DNA of 64,000 bases from Absidia repens. Taxonomy: Eukaryota > Mucoromycota > Mucoromycetes > Mucorales > Cunninghamellaceae. Below, in pieces: positions 1 through 12,422 of this stretch. Position numbers and translations under genes: made by a program. Under the pieces are notes generated by a model. That model ran no database searches, was not told where the DNA came from, and saw only the letters and a list, made by a program, of their open reading frames with translations. Position 1 is the first letter of the stretch, and every line of letters starts with the position of its first letter. The stretch lies in NCBI GenBank assembly GCA_002105175.1, contig MCGE01000010.1:1178001-1242000 (forward strand), written 5' to 3'.

Positions 1-1230
1 TTCTTCTTTAAGCTTGACCAAATCAAGAGGAGGAAGGGAAGCACCGGGACGACCATCGATACGAGGGAGACCACGGATGATGTTTGTGCGCAAAGGTTCA
101 GGGAAGCCACCATGAGGCTGACCCAAATAGCCTTGGAAGAATTCAACAACAGAGGTAGGGAATGACAGGTTACCAGCACGTTCAATCACATCATCACCAT
201 TCAATCCGTTGGATACCATGAATTGAGCCATATCACCCACAACCTTGGAAGAGGGAGTCACCTTGACAAGATCACCACACAGATTGTTTGCTTCTTCATA
301 TGCCTTTTTGATTTGTTTCCATTGAGTACCGAGACCAAGTTGTTGAGCTTGGAACATGAGGTTAGTATATTGGCCACCAGGCATTTCGTGATCATAGACA
401 CCAGAATCGGCAGACTTGACATTGGCTTCAAAACAAGAATACAACATACGACATTGTTCCCAGTAAGAGTTCAAAGCTTGAATGTCTTCCATACGGATAC
501 CAGTACCCAAGTTCGTTTGTTCCAAACCAGCGACAAGAGCACCCATGGCAGGTTGAGAAGTCATACCAGACATGGAATCAATCGCAACGTCGATGACATC
601 AGCACCAGCGGCAGCAGCAGCCATCATTGAGGCAACACCAGTACCGGCAGTATCGTGAGTGTGGACATGAATTGGCAAGTTGGGGAATTTTTCACGAATG
701 GCTCCGATAAGCAATTTGGCAGCTTCAGGCTTCAACAAACCAGCCATATCCTTGATACCGAGAATATGAATACCTTCATCCACCAACTCTTGGGTCATGT
801 TGAGATAGTAGTCAAGGTCGTACTTTTTCTTGTTGGGGTTGGACACATCGCCAGTATAGCACACAGTAGCTTCCACTACACCACCAGCCTTCTTGACAGC
901 ATCAATACCGAGTTTCATGTTTTCCACATAGTTGAGAGAATCAAAATACGGAACACATCCATACCAGCCTTGACTGCTTTGTCACAGAATTCGTATACAA
1001 CATTGTCAGGGTAAGATGTGTAACCCACAGCGTTGGCACCACGAAGAAGCATTTGGAAAGGAATGTTGGGCACAGCTTTTCGAAGTTCCATCAAACGATC
1101 CCAAGGGTCTTCATATAAGAATCGCATGGCGACATCAAATGTTGCACCACCCCAGCATTCAAGAGAGAAAGCATTTCCGAGAGCATGGGAAGTAGCAGCA
1201 GCGATGCGAAGTAAATCTGATGAACGGCAC

Positions 1231-1264
<34 letters not shown>

Positions 1265-3461
1265 AATTTGGCCGGTCAAAATAATCAATCACATTTGCGC
1301 ATCCCATCATCCACATCCATATCCATACAATTTCCACCTCCCCCCCCCCTTCTCCTTTTTTTTTCTTTCTTAAAAAATAACTAATAACTTACCAACAGTA
1401 CGGACTCGAGTGGCCAACAAACTTTGATGAGCATCACGCCATGTAGTATCCATAATCAACACACCCGGATAAGCACGGACAGCCTTGGCAAATGCATCAG
1501 GACCTTGTTCAACAATGATCTTTCTCCAGCCATCAGTAGGAGGAGCAGAGACATCTACATTCTTGCCATTATGACCGCGAATGACAGGTACTTCAATTTC
1601 ATGTTTGTAAGAGGGTTCACCAACTTGACCTTTGATTTGAGAACCATTGACAACAACATCACCGAGATAACCCAAGAGACGTTGAGCACGATTTTGATAT
1701 TGTACCAAACGGAAAAGATCAGGAGTGTCATCAATAAAGGTAGTCCAACAGTTGCCAGTCATAAACGTGTCATGAGTCAATAAGCGTTGCAAAAAGGGAA
1801 TGTTGGTCTTGACACCACGGATACGGAATTCCACCAAAGCACGGACAAGCTTGCGACGAGCCACTTCGTAAGTAGAACCAGAGCAAGTACATTTGACCAG
1901 TAAGGAATCGTAATGAGGAGTGATAATAGCACCTGCATAACCAGCACCACCATCCAAACGCACACCGTTGCCACCGGATGAGCGGTATACTTCAATCTTA
2001 CCAGTGTCAGGTTGGAAGTTCAGTTCAGGATCTTCAGTGGTGATACGACATTGGATAGCAAAGCCACGTTGACGGATGCGTTGTTGAGTCAAACCCAATT
2101 GAGGTAATAAGGCGCCAGCGGCAATTTGAATTTGAGCAGCCACAATATCGATACCAGTGATTTCTTCAGTGATAGTATGTTCCACTTGAATACGAGGGTT
2201 GATTTCAATAAAGTAATGGCGGTTTTGATTGTCGACCAAAAATTCAGCAGTACCAGCATTCTTGTATTTGACGGACTTGGCAATCTTGACAGCATCATTG
2301 AGAATGGCTTCACGCACGGTATTATCCAAATTCTTGGCAGGGGCGATTTCCACCACCTTTTGATGACGACGTTGGACTGAGCAATCACGTTCAAACAAAT
2401 GGACCACGTTTCCAGCACGATCAGCAAGAAGTTGTACTTCAATATGGCGAGGTTTGTCCAAAAAGCGTTCGATAAACACAGTACCATCACCAAAAGCAGA
2501 TAAGGCTTCAGACTTTGCACGATGGAACGCATCCTCTAAAGAAGCTTCGTCACGTACCACACGCATACCACGTCCACCACCACCCATAGCAGCCTTAATA
2601 ATAATAGGAAATCCGTATTCGTCAATGAATTTCTTGCATTCTGAATATTCGGCGACAGGTCCAGGTGTACCAGGGACCACGGGCACCTTGCAGTCCATAG
2701 CTATATAATAGTAATAAATCAGTATGATTGTTGTCAATGTATAGATGAAATATTATTCTCTTACCAATTTGTCGAGCTTTTGTCTTGTCACCGAGACTAT
2801 CAATGACTTCGGGTGCAGGACCAATAAAAGTAATACCAGCAGCTTCAACTTTTCGAGCGAATTCAGCATTTTCGGACAAGAAGCCATAACCAGGATGGAT
2901 CATTGAGACACCACGTTCTTTTGCAATCTTGACAATTTCATCGTGAGCCAAATAAGCAGCAACAGGTGTGAATTGACCTAATTGACCAATTTGATAGGAT
3001 TCATCAGCCTAAATCAAATCCATAAAAAATTTTTTTTTTGTTCAATGTTAATCCAAGTAAAATCCTTAATACCAGTTCCTCAAAAGGAAAGGGGAACGTA
3101 GTGATTCATCATTTGTAGCGGAGACTTTTTTTTTTTTTTTTTTACCTTGTAACGATGCATCGAGAGTCTGTCTTCATGAGAAAAGATGGCCACAGTTCGC
3201 ATAGAAAGTTCATGAGCAGTACGAAAGACACGGATAGCGATTTCCTAAAAGTAAGAGAATAAAATTAAGGTTAACTTTCATGTTTGTTTATAAAAGCAAA
3301 ACAATACCTCATACCGCCCCCACCCAGTATTCTTTTCAGTCATATGATCAACACGGTTCAAAACTTACACCACGATTAACCACCATCAGCTTTCGAAGGT
3401 TTCCCATGACTTCACTGTTTCGCCGAATCGTTTCAACAGAATGTTCACGTTGGTGAGGCAT
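1..3461 (-). CDS. PYC1: Pyruvate carboxylase, left-arm copy (3' end outside window)
   Basis: Biotin-dependent cytosolic enzyme that carboxylates pyruvate to oxaloacetate, the main anaplerotic reaction in fungi. The ATG is at 3461-3459 ([10 protein letters not shown]). The short 5' exons encode the start of the biotin carboxylase domain; a long exon (about 2700 down to 1394) carries the ATP-grasp glycine loop [10 protein letters not shown] and [11 protein letters not shown]. The last visible exon carries the carboxyltransferase region. The biotinyl domain lies beyond the window edge but is visible in the right-arm copy. A one-base contraction of an A-run near 945 shifts the frame after MDVFRI; the right arm has the intact frame there. 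Conversely the right arm is broken near 19653 where this copy is intact. Introns of about 60-180 nt separate the exons, several with long A/T runs. Identity is certain; whether the frameshift is real or a sequencing error is open. Confidence 0.93.
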
Positions 3462-3635
3462 TGTTTAGATAAAAAAAATGTGGGATTCACCAAAAGGAAT
3501 AATAAGAAATGAGATCTAAAAAAAAAAAAAAAAAAAAAAAAGAAAGAAAATATAAAAATGTCAGACCAGATTCTTTTTTTTTATACGTATACATCGAAGT
3601 GGGAAAAGACCCACGCCCCTTTTTCAGTACCCAAC

Positions 3636-3666
<31 letters not shown>

Positions 3667-4651
3667 GCTACCATCACTTTTTTGTACACGCATACCCCCG
3701 AACCCATCCAAAAAGATAGTTGAATTTTCAAAAAAAGATTTTGAGGATGAGACCGGAAACCACAGTGTCCGCGTTGAATTCATATGTCATCATATGGAAA
3801 CAGGGTCCGTCCCACTCTTTGAATCCAATCTTTTATCAATCAACCTTCTTTGGTAGTGAGACCGACCTTTTCCTCTTTCAACTCATCCTAATCCTTCCTT
3901 TCAACCAATCCTACTACCCATCCCCATCTCCATCCCCACCTCCATTCCCCACTATCAGTCCCACTATGCACACCCTCTGTTTCCTTTTTTCTTTTTCTTT
4001 TTTCCAAACCATCACTTCACAAGATCCCGTTAAACCAAGCCTGTTTTTATGTATAATAAAATTGTCTTTTGTCCTTACCAGAAATGAAAAAGAGGTTTGT
4101 TTATGTATAGATATTGAAGGCACCACAGTAATTCCTTGTGTAAAAATAAAACAATGGAGAAAGTGAAAGAAGAAAAGATAAAATAAAATGGCACGAAGAA
4201 TTGAGTTTAAAAGGCCACCAAAAACGATTTGCCGAAGTCGGCGTTTAAACAAATTCGCATACACTTGGTTCGATTTCTTATTGGAGGAAAGTCGTTACTT
4301 TATTATTATTGGCTACAGTTAATATTTTGGGGACATTTCGAAACCGATCTATCGTTTATGATTTCCAATCAGTATTACCTACTTGACAAACATTTCAATA
4401 ATAACGAGACAAGATATAAGAGTAGAGACAAAAGTGACGTATTTTATTCGAGAATATGTAAAAAGTAGATATATATAATATATATAACATATTTATATGT
4501 ATAAAAATAAAAATAAAAGTTAAATGATCAATGGGACAGAATAATAATAATAAAAAAAAAAGACAGAAAAACTACAATAAAACTAAACGAGTGATAATAG
4601 GGGAAGGGGATACTATAAACTAAATGTAAAAAGGAATGTTCCAAGTCATCA
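3462..4651. other. Intergenic, PYC promoter and GAR-gene 3' region (left arm)
   Basis: No gene seen. It holds the presumed pyruvate carboxylase promoter and 5' UTR next to 3461, with two 20-30 nt A-runs (about 3519-3541 and 3636-3664), a CT-rich stretch at 3890-4010, and an AT-rich 3' flank of the GAR-domain gene with a short (TA)n tract near 4470-4500. Confidence 0.6.
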
Positions 4652-7478
4652 TCAGTGAGATAACATAAGATTGTGATGTTCCAATAGAAAGATCTCCAAA
4701 TCAATCCAGCCACCTCCAACCCTTGTAAGCACCTTTTTCCTTGTCGTTGTAGATTTCCCATGAGTTGTTTGCACACCAAATCCATTTGTTCGTCGCTCGC
4801 GGTTCGTATATGTCATCAGTTTGCAAGTATATACTTTCCTACCACCACCAGGTGTTGGATTCAATTCATGCCCAAAGTAATATCGTCCCGGTTGCGTTCC
4901 ACGTTCACATTGAATTCGAATTGGGTTGCCATTGATAACCTTGGCCACTTCTACATCCAATGCATCCTTTGGGTCTGGTGTATATATTGGTCGGTCATGT
5001 TGACTTGATGCTGTGCCTCCATACCCACCACTATATTCACTATCTTCTTCTTCATCATCATCCTCGTCAAAAAAATCTTCGTCTTCTTCGGCAAAATCGT
5101 AATATCGTCTTGATGATGGCGGCGGCGGCGTTTGAGTAAAAAATCGATGATCGTCATTCATTAGTCGTGTTTGGTGATTCAGGATGGGTGACGAGAATTT
5201 TCTATTCAGTGTTCGTTTTGATACATGGGGTGGACTCGGTGGTGGTGAAGACGATGCTAAAAATGATGAAGGTGAGGGTGCCATCATTGAAGGTGAAGCT
5301 CGTAACATGGACGATCGTGGCCTTGGTATTTGACTCGCATTCATTCCTCCTTGATCTTGAGATGGTGTTTTGGGTCTTGGTATCATTGATGGAGTACCTG
5401 CACGTCGTACTGGTGTTACAGATCGTCGTCCTCCGTATGGTAGTTCATCTTGTCGGCTTTTACATCGGCTAGGTGTTCGCGCTGGGGACTATATAGAAAT
5501 ATATATATATACATAAACATAAATCACATAAGCATGTCTGTTTTTCCGCTTTCACTTGCTACTTATTTTTATATTCCGCCCTCAACCCAATTTTTACCTG
5601 TCTTGCAGAAACATCCTCTTGCCATAAAGAAGGAGAAGTTGTAGAGTATTTCATGGTTGATCGAGTAGAATTGGAACCAAGGGACGGTGTATCAGATGTG
5701 CTTGGTTTCAGAATATCTTGATAACCTGATAGAGGACTTGTTGTTCTTGCCAAAGTTCTTCCACTAACTGGGCTAGCACCATTCGTTGATCGCCATAAGC
5801 TGATAGGATCCCTGCTTCCAGTACCACTACTTGGTGTTACACTTCTTCCACGTCGCAATTCTTCGTGCATTCCATATAGTTGAGCTGTTGGTGACATGTA
5901 TCCATTGTTTCCATATTGGTGTAATTGCTGATGTTGATGTTGTATTGATAGAGGACTTCTTGCACGACCACCCAACGATCCTAAACTACTGGCTGACGAT
6001 CGATGATCAAATAAATCGTATGACGTCGGTTCAGGACTTTTGTACCGATAAGAATTTCCACTTTTGTCGCTACGATCGCTAACCTTAGACCATGCTGGAC
6101 TGATAGGTCGGTCAAATACCAAAAGGCGTTCAACATCTGGCAAGTCACGTATTCGAAGATCATCCATGCTTGATTTGAGCCGTTGCCATCGTTGAATCAT
6201 GTGTTGGTGTCGAGCCACTGTGGCATTGTTTTCCGCCACCCGTGTTGCAATATTTTCGCCTAACATTGATAACATTTTGGTGATGAGAGGATTGCAATAC
6301 TTGTATTTCGCTTCAAAGTTCTTCTCCACCGACCGCAGTTTGGTATGATCTACAGGAGGAGGCGATCCAGCAGATCCGGATGATGAATTGGAAGAAACGG
6401 ATGCTGAAGAATGATGCGATTTGGATGATCGAAGAATGCCTTTTGGTGGGACTGGATATTGTTGTTGTTGTTGCTGCTGCTGCTGTTGCTGTTGTTGATG
6501 TTGAGGTGTCACAGTTGTTGTCGATGAAGATGAAGATGATGGTTGTTGTAAGCCTTGCCATTCACGTACTTGCTTGACCATTGCTTGACACTGTTCCACT
6601 GTTTTATCAAGTCCATCCATCATTGCTTCCACTTGATCAGCCACCTGTTTGAATACAGTCAGCCATCGATCTTCCTTGAGGTCTGCCTTGAGTTCATCAA
6701 TTTCCACGCGTAAACATTCCCAGCGTTCCTGAATCATACGATGGCGCTTCACCAAAATACCCGTCGCATCTGTCGGAGGAGTATCAATAACCATGCGGGC
6801 ATATATTTTGTTGACATCACCAAAAACTGGACCAACGCGATTATCAATATCAACCAAAATGTCATCAGCTGTAGCATTTGAAGGAGGCGTAGAAGAAGTA
6901 GATGGAGGGGTATCCTTGATGTCCAATAATGTCGTCGTTGTTGCAAGTCCACTGCTACGTTGTTCCTGATACTGAAATACGAGTAGCGACAAGTCTTCAA
7001 TTTGCACAAGCACTTGATCCATCAGTAACCGTAGCTGTTTTTCTTCGTCCATAGATACAAAGGATTGCTTCACGGAAGAAAGAAAGTGTTGAAGCCCTGA
7101 CCATTCAGACTGTATTTTGGTGATTTTGCTTCTTGCTGATAGAGCTATTGTATCATCATCCGTAGTGTCTTCCATACCATCCGCAAGGTCTGTCAGTGAG
7201 TCAATAACAGGATTCATACGTTGTACAGTATCATCGACCAACTGAGTATCCTCGAGTGTTGCAGTGTTGTGTTGTTTGATATTCTGCTCCAAGGTAAAAA
7301 GTGCCAGATGAATAGTTTCAATCCAATGCGAAACAGAAGTGGTGATATCAGAAAGTTGTTTTGTTTTGTCTTCAAGTGTAAGAAAAGTGTGTTGATCCAT
7401 CAAACTGTCGATTTGTTGGCAAGGTAGAACCAAAGTGTTTAGTTTTGCCAAACAATCGTCTTCCGAAAGCATCGTCAT
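4652..7478 (-). CDS. KAR9-like/GAR-domain cytoskeletal linker, left-arm copy
   Basis: Two exons, 7478-5598 and 5488-4652, join in frame (CAG|TCC) to give about 905 residues. Residues 1 to about 430 are mostly helical and acidic, with spectrin/KAR9-like spacing of Trp and Leu (for example IQSEWSGLQHFL). A polyglutamine tract follows near residue 330, then a long Ser/Pro/Arg-rich linker. The C-terminal part is a Gas2-related (GAR) microtubule-binding domain containing NPIRIQCERG and ending RVGGGWIDLEIFL, the family's signature. An acidic stretch (about 20 D/E) sits just before it. The likely role is linking microtubules to cortical or actin structures, as KAR9 and Gas2/spectraplakin proteins do; this is inferred from domains. 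The frame is intact here, whereas the right-arm copy has several one-base deletions, so this is the better copy to trust. Confidence 0.82.
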
Positions 7479-7935
7479 GTTGTTTGTTTGATTAATTGGT
7501 TGACTGGTTGACTGGTTGACTGGTTGACTGGTTGACTGGTTGACTGGTTGACTGGTTGACTGGTTGGTTTGTCAGTTGGTTGATTGCGGTCTATATGTGA
7601 AGAAAAAAAAGAAGGATAAGAGGTATGCTCAATATACATAAAAACATATTGTACCTTTCTTTACCTTTTTTTTTTTTTCAAATGAAGCCAATAAAAAGGG
7701 GGTATGCGTAATGAGAATAACAACCGGTAAGTTAATGGAATATGTATGAGGTTGAAGGGTATATAATTATAATAGGGAAGGTAATAGAATAAACGGATGA
7801 AGGAATCACAAAATCAATAAAATCATGGAAGTGAAAAGAGAGACAACAAATATAAAAATAGCCCGGAGGACAAAAATATGTAATTTTTTTTTTTATTATT
7901 ATTTATTGGAGGTTCAATCAAAAATGGGGTTTTGC
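7479..7935. other. Intergenic between GAR gene and eIF2B alpha (left arm)
   Basis: Holds the GAR-gene 5' UTR/promoter, including an 8-bp tandem repeat (7501-7564), and the AT-rich 3' flank of the eIF2B alpha gene. No further gene seen. Confidence 0.6.
7501..7564. repeat. 8-bp tandem repeat, 8 units, left arm
   Basis: Eight perfect copies of TGACTGGT begin 22 bp upstream of the GAR-domain gene start codon, so they probably lie in its 5' UTR. The right arm has the same eight units at 14227-14290. Identical copy number at such a slippage-prone array argues that the arms are very young or the same molecule. Confidence 0.95.
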
Positions 7936-9370
7936 TCATAAATACAACTTGATCAATTCATCACTAACTCCGCTAGGTGTGAGCACGCCTAAATCTGTCA
8001 AGAGTAATGTCAAATATTGAGGGGGAGTATAATCTACCGATGGGTTGGATGTGGCTAAATCAACTATATCTTGTTGGGTAGTGCTAAATGTTTTTCTTCG
8101 CGAAGTAAAACCAACTATTTCAGGGGTGGTGGATGGTAAATCATACTGGTTCAAAGGATACACGCGGACAAATTTGTAACTACATGAAACCAAATGTCAA
8201 ATGTCATTGTTAGTCATCGTTATAATTTCTTTTTTTCTTTTTCATTCTTTACCTTTCAGCTACGGCATAAACAGGTTTTCCAAGCGCCTTAGCCACCAGT
8301 GCAATTTGATATGTTCCAATTTGATTGATAACACCACCGTTTTCCACAACACCTTCCGCACCCACAAACACCATATCTACTTTATCCATAATGTATCCAA
8401 CTGCTGAATCTAGTACCGCACGACATGGGATCCCGGCTGCTCGTAATTCTTCCACCGCCTTAAGCCTAATAATCAAATCAAATCTTGAGTTAAGTATAAT
8501 GCCGTCGTCGTATGTGATGTTCATTCCTTTCATTTACCCTTCACTATTTGGTCGTCCTTCAGCTACCAACACCTTGAATCGCTTGTTTTGTATATTTGCA
8601 GCATGATACAATACACCCATAATCACACGTGAATATGCTTGTACCATAATAACAGCATTATCGTGAATAAATTGTGCTCCAATTTCCGCAGCTCGGATAC
8701 GTGCCAAAGAGGCCTTGTCCAGAATCAAAGTTGCCCGAGATAGAAGATTGGTCTTGAATTCGTCAAAAGTCCTTGCTTCGGCTGAAAGCTTTCGTGATAA
8801 ATACATAAATAAATGAGTTTCCTTATCGCTGGTCGCTGTTCCTTGAGTGATCATCCGCTTACCGAAAAATCATGTGAATTCCTTGTCACAAAGCGCATAA
8901 AAAGATCCAAACCCGCAAGTGTAGCGATAGTGGCCTTGTGATGCTGATATTGTTGTTTCTCGGCCAAACGATCCCCTGTCTTTTCCGAAGCATCACGGAG
9001 TGCCTTGGCCGCCCTTTCCAACGTTTGCATAAACTCGGACATGGTGGGTGCTAAAGGTGATATATATGTAAAAGTACAAGAAAACAAAAGTATCAGTAAT
9101 AAGTTCCCAAAGAAGCAACTACATAGGTATATTAAAAGGACGCCACTATTGACATGAAACAGCAGTACTTACCAGTGCTCTGGCGAACAAAATCAGTAAG
9201 CGCCTTGAAGATGGCAACAGGTGTCGATATTTCCTACAAAAGCACACACAAGATTAGTCCATTTCCTATCACCCATACACACAGTTCACTCCACAGTGCA
9301 TTACCCTATCTTCTAGATAGGCATGATATGAGGCTACCACATCGAAATCAATGCTTTCACCCAAGGTCAT
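7936..9370 (-). CDS. GCN3: Translation initiation factor eIF2B subunit alpha, left-arm copy
   Basis: Regulatory subunit of eIF2B, the guanine nucleotide exchange factor for eIF2; the alpha dimer holds the decameric complex together and senses phosphorylated eIF2. Six exons encode 340 residues starting [10 protein letters not shown]. Conserved family features seen are FVRQST, the AYSRVIM segment, [10 protein letters not shown], the [17 protein letters not shown] loop, [20 protein letters not shown], and a C-terminal [18 protein letters not shown]. The coding exons show no frameshift. Only 26 bp upstream of the ATG are shared with the other arm, so the two copies have different promoters; this one reads out of the unique spacer. 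The third intron needs an AAG 3' splice site to keep frame, as in the right arm. Confidence 0.95.
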
Positions 9371-9601
9371 TTTTTTGGTTGAATGAAATAAAATAATCGA
9401 AAATGCTATGATTTTTCAGCAACCGCAATTTTTTTTTTTTGGCTTTGGCCTTGAGGACTGCTCACGCTCAAAGTTAAAGCCCCGCAGGATGCCCTGAAAG
9501 CCGACAAGTTTAAACAAACGGCTAAAGCGCTGTACAGTGCCCTAACAAAGAAAATGCACACTTTTTGAGATACCGCTTGGAAGTAACCAGAACCGTAAAA
9601 A

Positions 9602-9741
9602 TGAAAAGCCATATTGCTCCTACTTCTACGCTAGCTTTATGGTAGACGATTGCATGTGCTTTTTGTACAGTTGTTGAAGCCATTGTTTGAGTAAAAAAGA
9701 ATATACCGTATACGCGTAGAAATAGGAGCAATATGGCTTTC
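9602..9741. repeat. Short imperfect inverted repeat (about 28 bp arms)
   Basis: The left half reads AAGCCATATTGCTCCTACTT and continues TCTACGC (about 9605-9631). The right half is its reverse complement with one mismatch, GCGTAGAAATAGGAGCAATA then TGGCTT (about 9713-9738). They are separated by about 80 bp. This looks like the terminal inverted repeats of a very small non-autonomous DNA element or a cruciform; no target-site duplication was confirmed. Confidence 0.75.
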
Positions 9742-10419
9742 AATTTCTTTCTTTTTTTAAAGATTGGTGACTTTGGATTTATTAATCTTTTATATAACTA
9801 TTACATTGTATATAATTTATCTCTTGATATCTTCATATAATACCTGTCAAAAATCTTTGATTACGCCAAGTTTATTCTGAGTCAGATTGCGGAAGTCTAT
9901 ATGCTTTCGATTGAATGGTCCTCAATAGTCTATAATGTATTATAAAATGGGGTTTAAGAGATATAATTATATTTATCTCCATAGACCACTTGGTATAACT
10001 GGCTACTATCTTCGTTTCTCAGGTCCCAGGAACCTCCATATTAACCAAAAAATGCTAGGCGTCGCCCAAGGCCTATTTCGTTGGTACAGTCCCACAAAAT
10101 TAAGAAAACCACGTAGATTTAGTAGGTGCGTCTAGGACATAATTCAAAGGCAAGAGCTTATTCTCAGAGCTTTGTTGCAACATAACTTACTCACCTGCTC
10201 ACACTACTCTGTCTGTTTCATATTCTTATTCTCCTAATTGGTACAATAGGAGCCCACAGTAATGCTATCAACAGGAAAACAACATCTTATCGTTATTGTG
10301 GGTAATACTATTACTCCGATGTGTCTATCCATACTATATCTAGTACAACAGCGGCATTCTGGAATCTTTTTTTTTTTTCATCGAGGTTATTGAGTAAAAT
10401 GGTTATTTACCAGATAATA

Positions 10420-11110
10420 TTTCAAATCCCGCTCTTCCTTTTCTTTTCCACTTCCCTCCATTTTTCTTCGTCATTATACCGTCATTGCGGTTATGATGAC
10501 CTTAGCTTAGTGTCAGGTTTAATTTAGAAAGGTTTTCAGATCAGGGATTACAACATGCATGGGGATACCCTTTCATTTTAGATTCAGGATCTGGGAGAAC
10601 CATTAGTTGGCTTTTTGGAGCCTTCATTAGCTTATGTTAATGCTAGTTTGTCCATATTTTGAACTACCTCTGAATAAAACATGTCTTTTTTTGTTTGCTT
10701 TAATGAAAAATGTCTCGTTTGTCTCCTTCATGTTTTGTACAATAGAATCCTTTTCTACCATTCCTTGTTTAGATTAGTGTTGACCCGCTGCCCTGCTTGA
10801 ATAAAAGATATCCATTTATAGTCTTTCTCGCGTATTATATGCCTTGTACAGCATATTAGACTTTTTTTTTACAGTCAACCGCTTAGATTAATGTTGACAT
10901 TCTTTAGATCCCCCATAATCTCCCTCAATATATCTCAATATATCTCAATAAAGCTCTTGTAGTGTGTTTTTGATGTGTTTTGATGACGGGATTAACCCTT
11001 GGTTCTAGTTTGTTTGGCTATTTTATTGTTTCACAAGTGTTTTGCCATTAGTTAAGGCTCCCCTGATGAATGATATTGTGAAAAATAGATATGTTTTTAT
11101 ATTCTTGGAA
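10420..11110 (+). repeat. Dispersed repeat family, copy A
   Basis: Diverged copy of a repeat of at least 650 bp also found at about 22930, 44210-45045 (inverted) and 59590. Shared landmarks, in order, are TTTCAAATCCCGC, a CT-rich stretch, TTAGTGTCAGG, TTTTCAGATCAGGGATTACA, ATGCATGGGGATACCC, GGCTTTTTGGAGCCTTCATT, then repeated blocks of TTAGTGTTGAC and TTGAATAAAA. It carries several AATAAA motifs. No coding potential seen. Ends are approximate. Confidence 0.85.
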
Positions 11111-11560
11111 ATGAGGATGACTTGCTCGGCACTTTACTAAGAACGGTTGCTTTTTAGCAGACTAGGAGTCATTCATTTTTTTTTAAAAAAAACAAAGTCA
11201 ATCAGACCACTGATTGGAATGTATTGACCATTTTTGTCACTTTTGTTTAACGCGAAATACATTGTCGATGCTGTAGAATGACTCTATACACCTTCTAGAC
11301 CCTATTGAATGCCAATTCGCTGCTCAAAGAGTATTGAGAGGTCGAATCTCCTTATTTACGTTTAGTTCTCTACCACACCACATCCCAATTCCAGCTCTCT
11401 CAACTCAAAATTAAATGCTCACCTGGTTCTACCCTATCTTTTATATCAACAGCTTGAAGTGTCATCTCTCACCTACATAAAGGGAATCCTGGCAAATTCC
11501 AATTCAACCTCAGCTCCACATCCCCACACTCAAAATGGATATGTCTGGAGTCCCTCCCCC

Positions 11561-11600
<40 letters not shown>

Positions 11601-12422
11601 GTTTTTCGAATTTAGACCTTTCACAGTCAACAGTTAATAATTTCCAGAAAAGTATTGATATTCCGTCATTTATCGTATACTGGGTATCTTTAATGTGGAT
11701 TCCTGCTATTGTAATACAGATATCTATATGGAGAAAGCCACAGGTGTGGGTGTGTGATTGAAAAAAATCAAGCTGATACTGGGCTACTTACACCGGCTAC
11801 GCCATTTCGCATTTCTGTATTCAACTGTACTTAACCCTTGCACATTGTACTCACTTTTCGGTCTACTAGCGGGGGGCGAGGCGTTCCTGAAAAAAAGGGA
11901 GGGTGGAAGAAGTATTCCTTGAGTGGTTTCACCATCGTCCGTGATGAGCGCATAAAAGAAGCTAGTGATGGCCGCCGGCAAAAAGAACCAGTGCTAGGTG
12001 CATAAAATAATGTAAAATGCTGCTCGATAATTATAAAGCTACAATTTTTAATCTCTCAGCAACTTGTACGGACATGATAGAGATACACATTCCACATGAT
12101 CTTCCTAGTGAAATACCGTCCACACAAATCACATTTTCCCGTTGTTGTATTTGCACCTGGTACTTTCTTTCTAGTGGAACAGCCAGAGTGCCTTCCCCAC
12201 AACACCCGCATCCCAATAACATCCTAGTCAGACATCACAATTAGATACTATAATAGTTTAGTTCTCAAACATATTATTTATCATGCTCAAATTCATCTTC
12301 AAAAGGAATCGATCGTTGCGGGGTTTTAACAGCTCATGATTTTTTACGGTCACTATAAAATTTTTGCCTTTGGCGGACCTTCCTTCTACTTCTTTTTTAT
12401 TTTATTTCATTCAACCAAAAAA

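Larger units (their letters stand above)
1..9396. repeat. Left arm of large inverted repeat
   Basis: This stretch is the reverse complement of 12397 to about 21787. Paired positions sum to 21793 at the spacer edge and about 21787 at the window edge, so only a few bases of net indel have accumulated over 9.4 kb. The arm carries eIF2B alpha, a KAR9/GAR-domain protein and pyruvate carboxylase, all on the minus strand. It is cut by the start of the window, so the true arm length is unknown. Homology stops abruptly 26 bp upstream of the eIF2B alpha start codon. Confidence 0.97.
9397..12396. other. Unique spacer of the palindrome
   Basis: A 3000-bp stretch separates the two inverted arms and is not palindromic itself. 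It holds a small inverted repeat (9602-9741), a copy of the dispersed repeat (about 10420-11110), an A-run of more than 30 at about 11563-11599, and otherwise AT-rich DNA. Short open frames exist, but none has an intron pattern, codon bias or motif I recognise. Both eIF2B alpha genes face outward from it, so its two ends must serve as their promoters. Confidence 0.85.

Noticed and set aside
1370..2737. Long antisense open frames opposite pyruvate carboxylase
   Set aside because: They mirror the codon pattern of the real gene in both arms, lack splice structure and match no family.
3487..3783. Apparent Phe-rich or Lys-rich proteins over A/T runs
   Set aside because: Produced only by translating homopolymers.
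9406..12244. Short open frames in the spacer (for example 9522-9743, 11784-11981, 12031-12222)
   Set aside because: Low-complexity or without recognised motifs, no splice partners; no support as genes.
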